Below, one piece after another: positions 62,378 through 64,000 of a stretch of 64,000 nucleotides of DNA (the first letter of the stretch is position 1; each line of letters starts with the position of its first letter). This DNA is from Pseudomonas sp. IAC-BECa141 (lineage in GTDB: Bacteria; Pseudomonadota; Gammaproteobacteria; Pseudomonadales; Pseudomonadaceae). The stretch spans positions 1,674,001 through 1,738,000 of the forward strand of contig NZ_CP065410.1 in the NCBI RefSeq assembly GCF_020544405.1, in the 5' to 3' direction. Below the pieces are notes generated by a model. It saw only the letters and a program-made list of their open reading frames with translations, searched no databases and was not told where the DNA came from. Position numbers and translations under genes: made by a program.

Positions 62378-63739
62378 ATGCCTGCAAGCCCCAACATTCT
62401 TCTTCAGACCGCCGCCCAGGCCAAGGCGCAAGCTGCCTCGGCCAAATCATCGGCAGTGGCCGCAGAGCCCGGGGACAAGGCCTCCAGCTTCGCTCAGGTG
62501 TTCGCCGATCAAGGCCCGAACAAACCCTCGGTAAGCGTCGACAATTCGGCAAAACCTGCCCGTGACAAGGTGGCTGACAACAGCGGCAAGAAAGACCTGG
62601 GCAAGGATCAGTCTGCCGCCCCGGCGCCGGCGGTTGCCGATAGCGGCAAAGCCTTGCCCGCCGACAAACCGGCGACGGCGGCAACGGACGACAAGACTGC
62701 TGCTGATGATGAGACTGCCGATACCGCAACGACTCCTGTTGTCGACACAGCACCGGTGGATCCGGCACTGGTGGCAGCGGTAGAGCCCGTCGTTACCGCA
62801 CCGGTAGCCGCCACCCCTGTCGTCGATACCGCCGCAAAACCGGAAACCGACAAATCAGCCGTGGCGGCATTGCCGGGTATGGTCAAGGATCCGGCACCGG
62901 CCACTGACCCGGCTTTCGACCCCGAGGCGGATCCGCTGGATTCGCTGCCTGCCGTGCGCATGGCCATGGAGCAGAGTGGGCACATTTCCGCGTCCAGTCA
63001 GTCTCAACCCAAGGCCACCCCGGCCCAGGCTCAGGCTGACGGTGAATTGACCTCGGCGCAGAACTTCGCTGCCGGCATGGCCAGCATGCTTGATGTGCAG
63101 GCGGACAAGGACAGCACCAGCCAGGGCGGCGAAAAGGCATTCAGCGGTCTGATCGATGACGGCCTGAAAGACCTGAAGACTGCCACCAGCGATACCCGCG
63201 TGGATGATTTCGCCAACCGTCTGGCGGCGCTGACTCAGGCTGCCACGCCGAAAACCGCCAACGCGGTGCCGGTGAACCAGCCGATTGCCATGCACCAGAA
63301 CGGCTGGACCGAAGAAGTGGTCAACCGCGTCATGTACCTGTCGAGCAACAACTTGAAGGCGGCTGACATCCAGTTGCAGCCGGCCGAGCTGGGACGGCTG
63401 GATATCCGGGTGAACATGGTGCCGGACCAGCAGACCCAGGTGACCTTCATGAGCGCGCATCCGAGCGTGCGTGAAGCCCTCGACGGTCAGATGCACCGCC
63501 TGCGCGAGATGTTCACCCAGCAAGGCATGGGCCAGGTCGACGTCAACGTTTCCGACCAGAACCGTGGCTGGCAGGGTCAGAGCCAGGAGCAGGCGCAACA
63601 AGGCCAGACGGGGCGCACCCGTGCTGCTGGTGGTCGCCTGGACTCTTCGGAAGAAGAGTTGACGTCTGCGACCGTGGCTGAAGCGGCTGCTACGGCCACA
63701 CACGTGATCGGCTCCAGCGCCGTCGACTACTACGCCTGA
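62378..63739 (+). CDS. fliK: Flagellar hook-length control protein FliK
   Basis: FliK measures the hook and triggers the export switch to filament proteins. 453 residues: a long Ala/Asp/Thr/Pro-rich N-terminal part (ruler region, to about 300), then the Flg_hook domain (ADIQLQPAELGRLDIRVNM, VTFMSAHPSVREALDGQMHR, LREMFTQQGMGQVDVNVSDQ) and a Gln/Gly-rich tail. Low-complexity composition makes the N-terminus poorly conserved, as usual. Own sigma54-like promoter. Confidence 0.94.
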   Translation: MPASPNILLQTAAQAKAQAASAKSSAVAAEPGDKASSFAQVFADQGPNKPSVSVDNSAKPARDKVADNSGKKDLGKDQSAAPAPAVADSGKALPADKPATAATDDKTAADDETADTATTPVVDTAPVDPALVAAVEPVVTAPVAATPVVDTAAKPETDKSAVAALPGMVKDPAPATDPAFDPEADPLDSLPAVRMAMEQSGHISASSQSQPKATPAQAQADGELTSAQNFAAGMASMLDVQADKDSTSQGGEKAFSGLIDDGLKDLKTATSDTRVDDFANRLAALTQAATPKTANAVPVNQPIAMHQNGWTEEVVNRVMYLSSNNLKAADIQLQPAELGRLDIRVNMVPDQQTQVTFMSAHPSVREALDGQMHRLREMFTQQGMGQVDVNVSDQNRGWQGQSQEQAQQGQTGRTRAAGGRLDSSEEELTSATVAEAAATATHVIGSSAVDYYA

Positions 63740-63754
63740 TATTCAAGGCAAATT

Positions 63755-63850
63755 AACTGTGGGAGCGAGCTTGCTCGCGAAGGCTTTTTGACGAACAACA
63801 CCTGTGTTGAATGTTAAACCGCTTTCGCGAGCAAGCTCGCTCCCACAGTT
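63755..63850. repeat. REPIN (inverted REP pair), copy 2
   Basis: Outer arms AACTGTGGGAGCGAGCTTGC and GCAAGCTCGCTCCCACAGTT form an almost perfect 96-base palindrome whose centre is unrelated sequence. The REP core is the same as in the copy at 12,815. It sits between fliK and the fliL promoter and may stop or protect the fliK transcript. Confidence 0.93.
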
Positions 63851-63885
63851 GTTTGCGCTGCCCCTGTCTACCCCTCCAACACTTC

Positions 63886-63900
63886 TGGCATAACACTTGC
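63886..63900 (+). promoter_or_regulatory. Sigma54 promoter of the fliL operon
   Basis: TGGCATAACACTTGC (then T): GG 63887-63888, GC 63899-63900, 10 bases between; 51 bases before the fliL start. Confidence 0.82.
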
Positions 63901-63951
63901 TCTTGCCTTGCCGTGCGACTGTGAAAACCCGATTAGTGACGGATTATTGGC

Positions 63952-64000
63952 ATGGCGAAGAGCGAAGCTGCAGCAGTAAAAGACCCCGCAACCAAAGGCA
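63952..64000 (+). CDS. fliL: Flagellar basal body-associated protein FliL, start only
   Basis: The last 49 bases open a frame MAKSEAAAVKDPATKG that runs off the window. The hydrophilic N-terminus and the position behind fliK and a sigma54 promoter fit FliL, a single-pass inner-membrane protein near the stator. Only 16 residues are visible, so identification is mainly from gene order. Confidence 0.65.
   Translation, partial: MAKSEAAAVKDPATKG

Overview
The window is chromosomal DNA of a Pseudomonas of the P. fluorescens complex. This rests on GC-rich coding sequence, FleQ/FleS/FleR-type flagellar control, the HptB-HsbR-HsbA module, the phhABC-phhR cluster, Pseudomonas-type REP repeats, and near-identity by eye to remembered Pseudomonas proteins such as FleQ. 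No rRNA or tRNA gene and no transposase, integrase or CRISPR was seen.

Layout. (1) 1-3,680: housekeeping genes on the + strand: end of yciO, scpA, scpB, a DUF1289 gene and rluB. (2) 3,680-12,800: aromatic amino acid block: aroP with two possible leader peptides, arfB, a YhhS-type MFS exporter and small unknown genes, then phhA-phhB-tyrB (minus strand) divergent from the regulator phhR. (3) 13,036-21,501: flgFGHIJKL behind a sigma54-type promoter. (4) 21,619-45,617: a flagellin glycosylation island between flgL and fliC. It has two giant multi-domain glycosyltransferases, an orphan RTX-repeat gene split by a frameshift, a CDP-deoxysugar set with three methyltransferases, a complete pseudaminic acid pathway (PseB, C, F, fused G-H, I, plus a methylase), a FabH-like ketoacyl synthase, a Maf-type transferase and a small cysteine-containing protein. 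(5) 45,754-49,529: fliC, flaG, fliD, fliS and a fliT-like gene, with sigma28-type promoters before fliC and fliS. (6) 49,702-64,000: fleQ, fleSR, fliEFGHIJ, hsbA-hsbR-hptB, fliK and the start of fliL, with sigma54-type promoters before fleS, fliE, fliK and fliL.

How it fits together. FleQ and RpoN would switch on fleSR, fliE-J and fliK/L, and FleR the flgF operon. FliA then reads fliC and fliS. The island between the hook-associated genes and fliC is where Pseudomonas keeps strain-specific flagellin sugars. Here it appears to supply pseudaminic acid, probably attached by Maf, and a CDP-linked 6-deoxyhexose that is C-methylated and O-methylated. The second pathway is the most novel item: its enzyme set resembles what would be needed for a vinelose- or virenose-like branched sugar. 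HsbA/HsbR/HptB link flagellar output to the motile-sessile switch.

Caveats. Everything was read by eye. Family names come from recalled motifs, domain limits are approximate, promoters and terminators are pattern matches, and no alignments or database searches were run.
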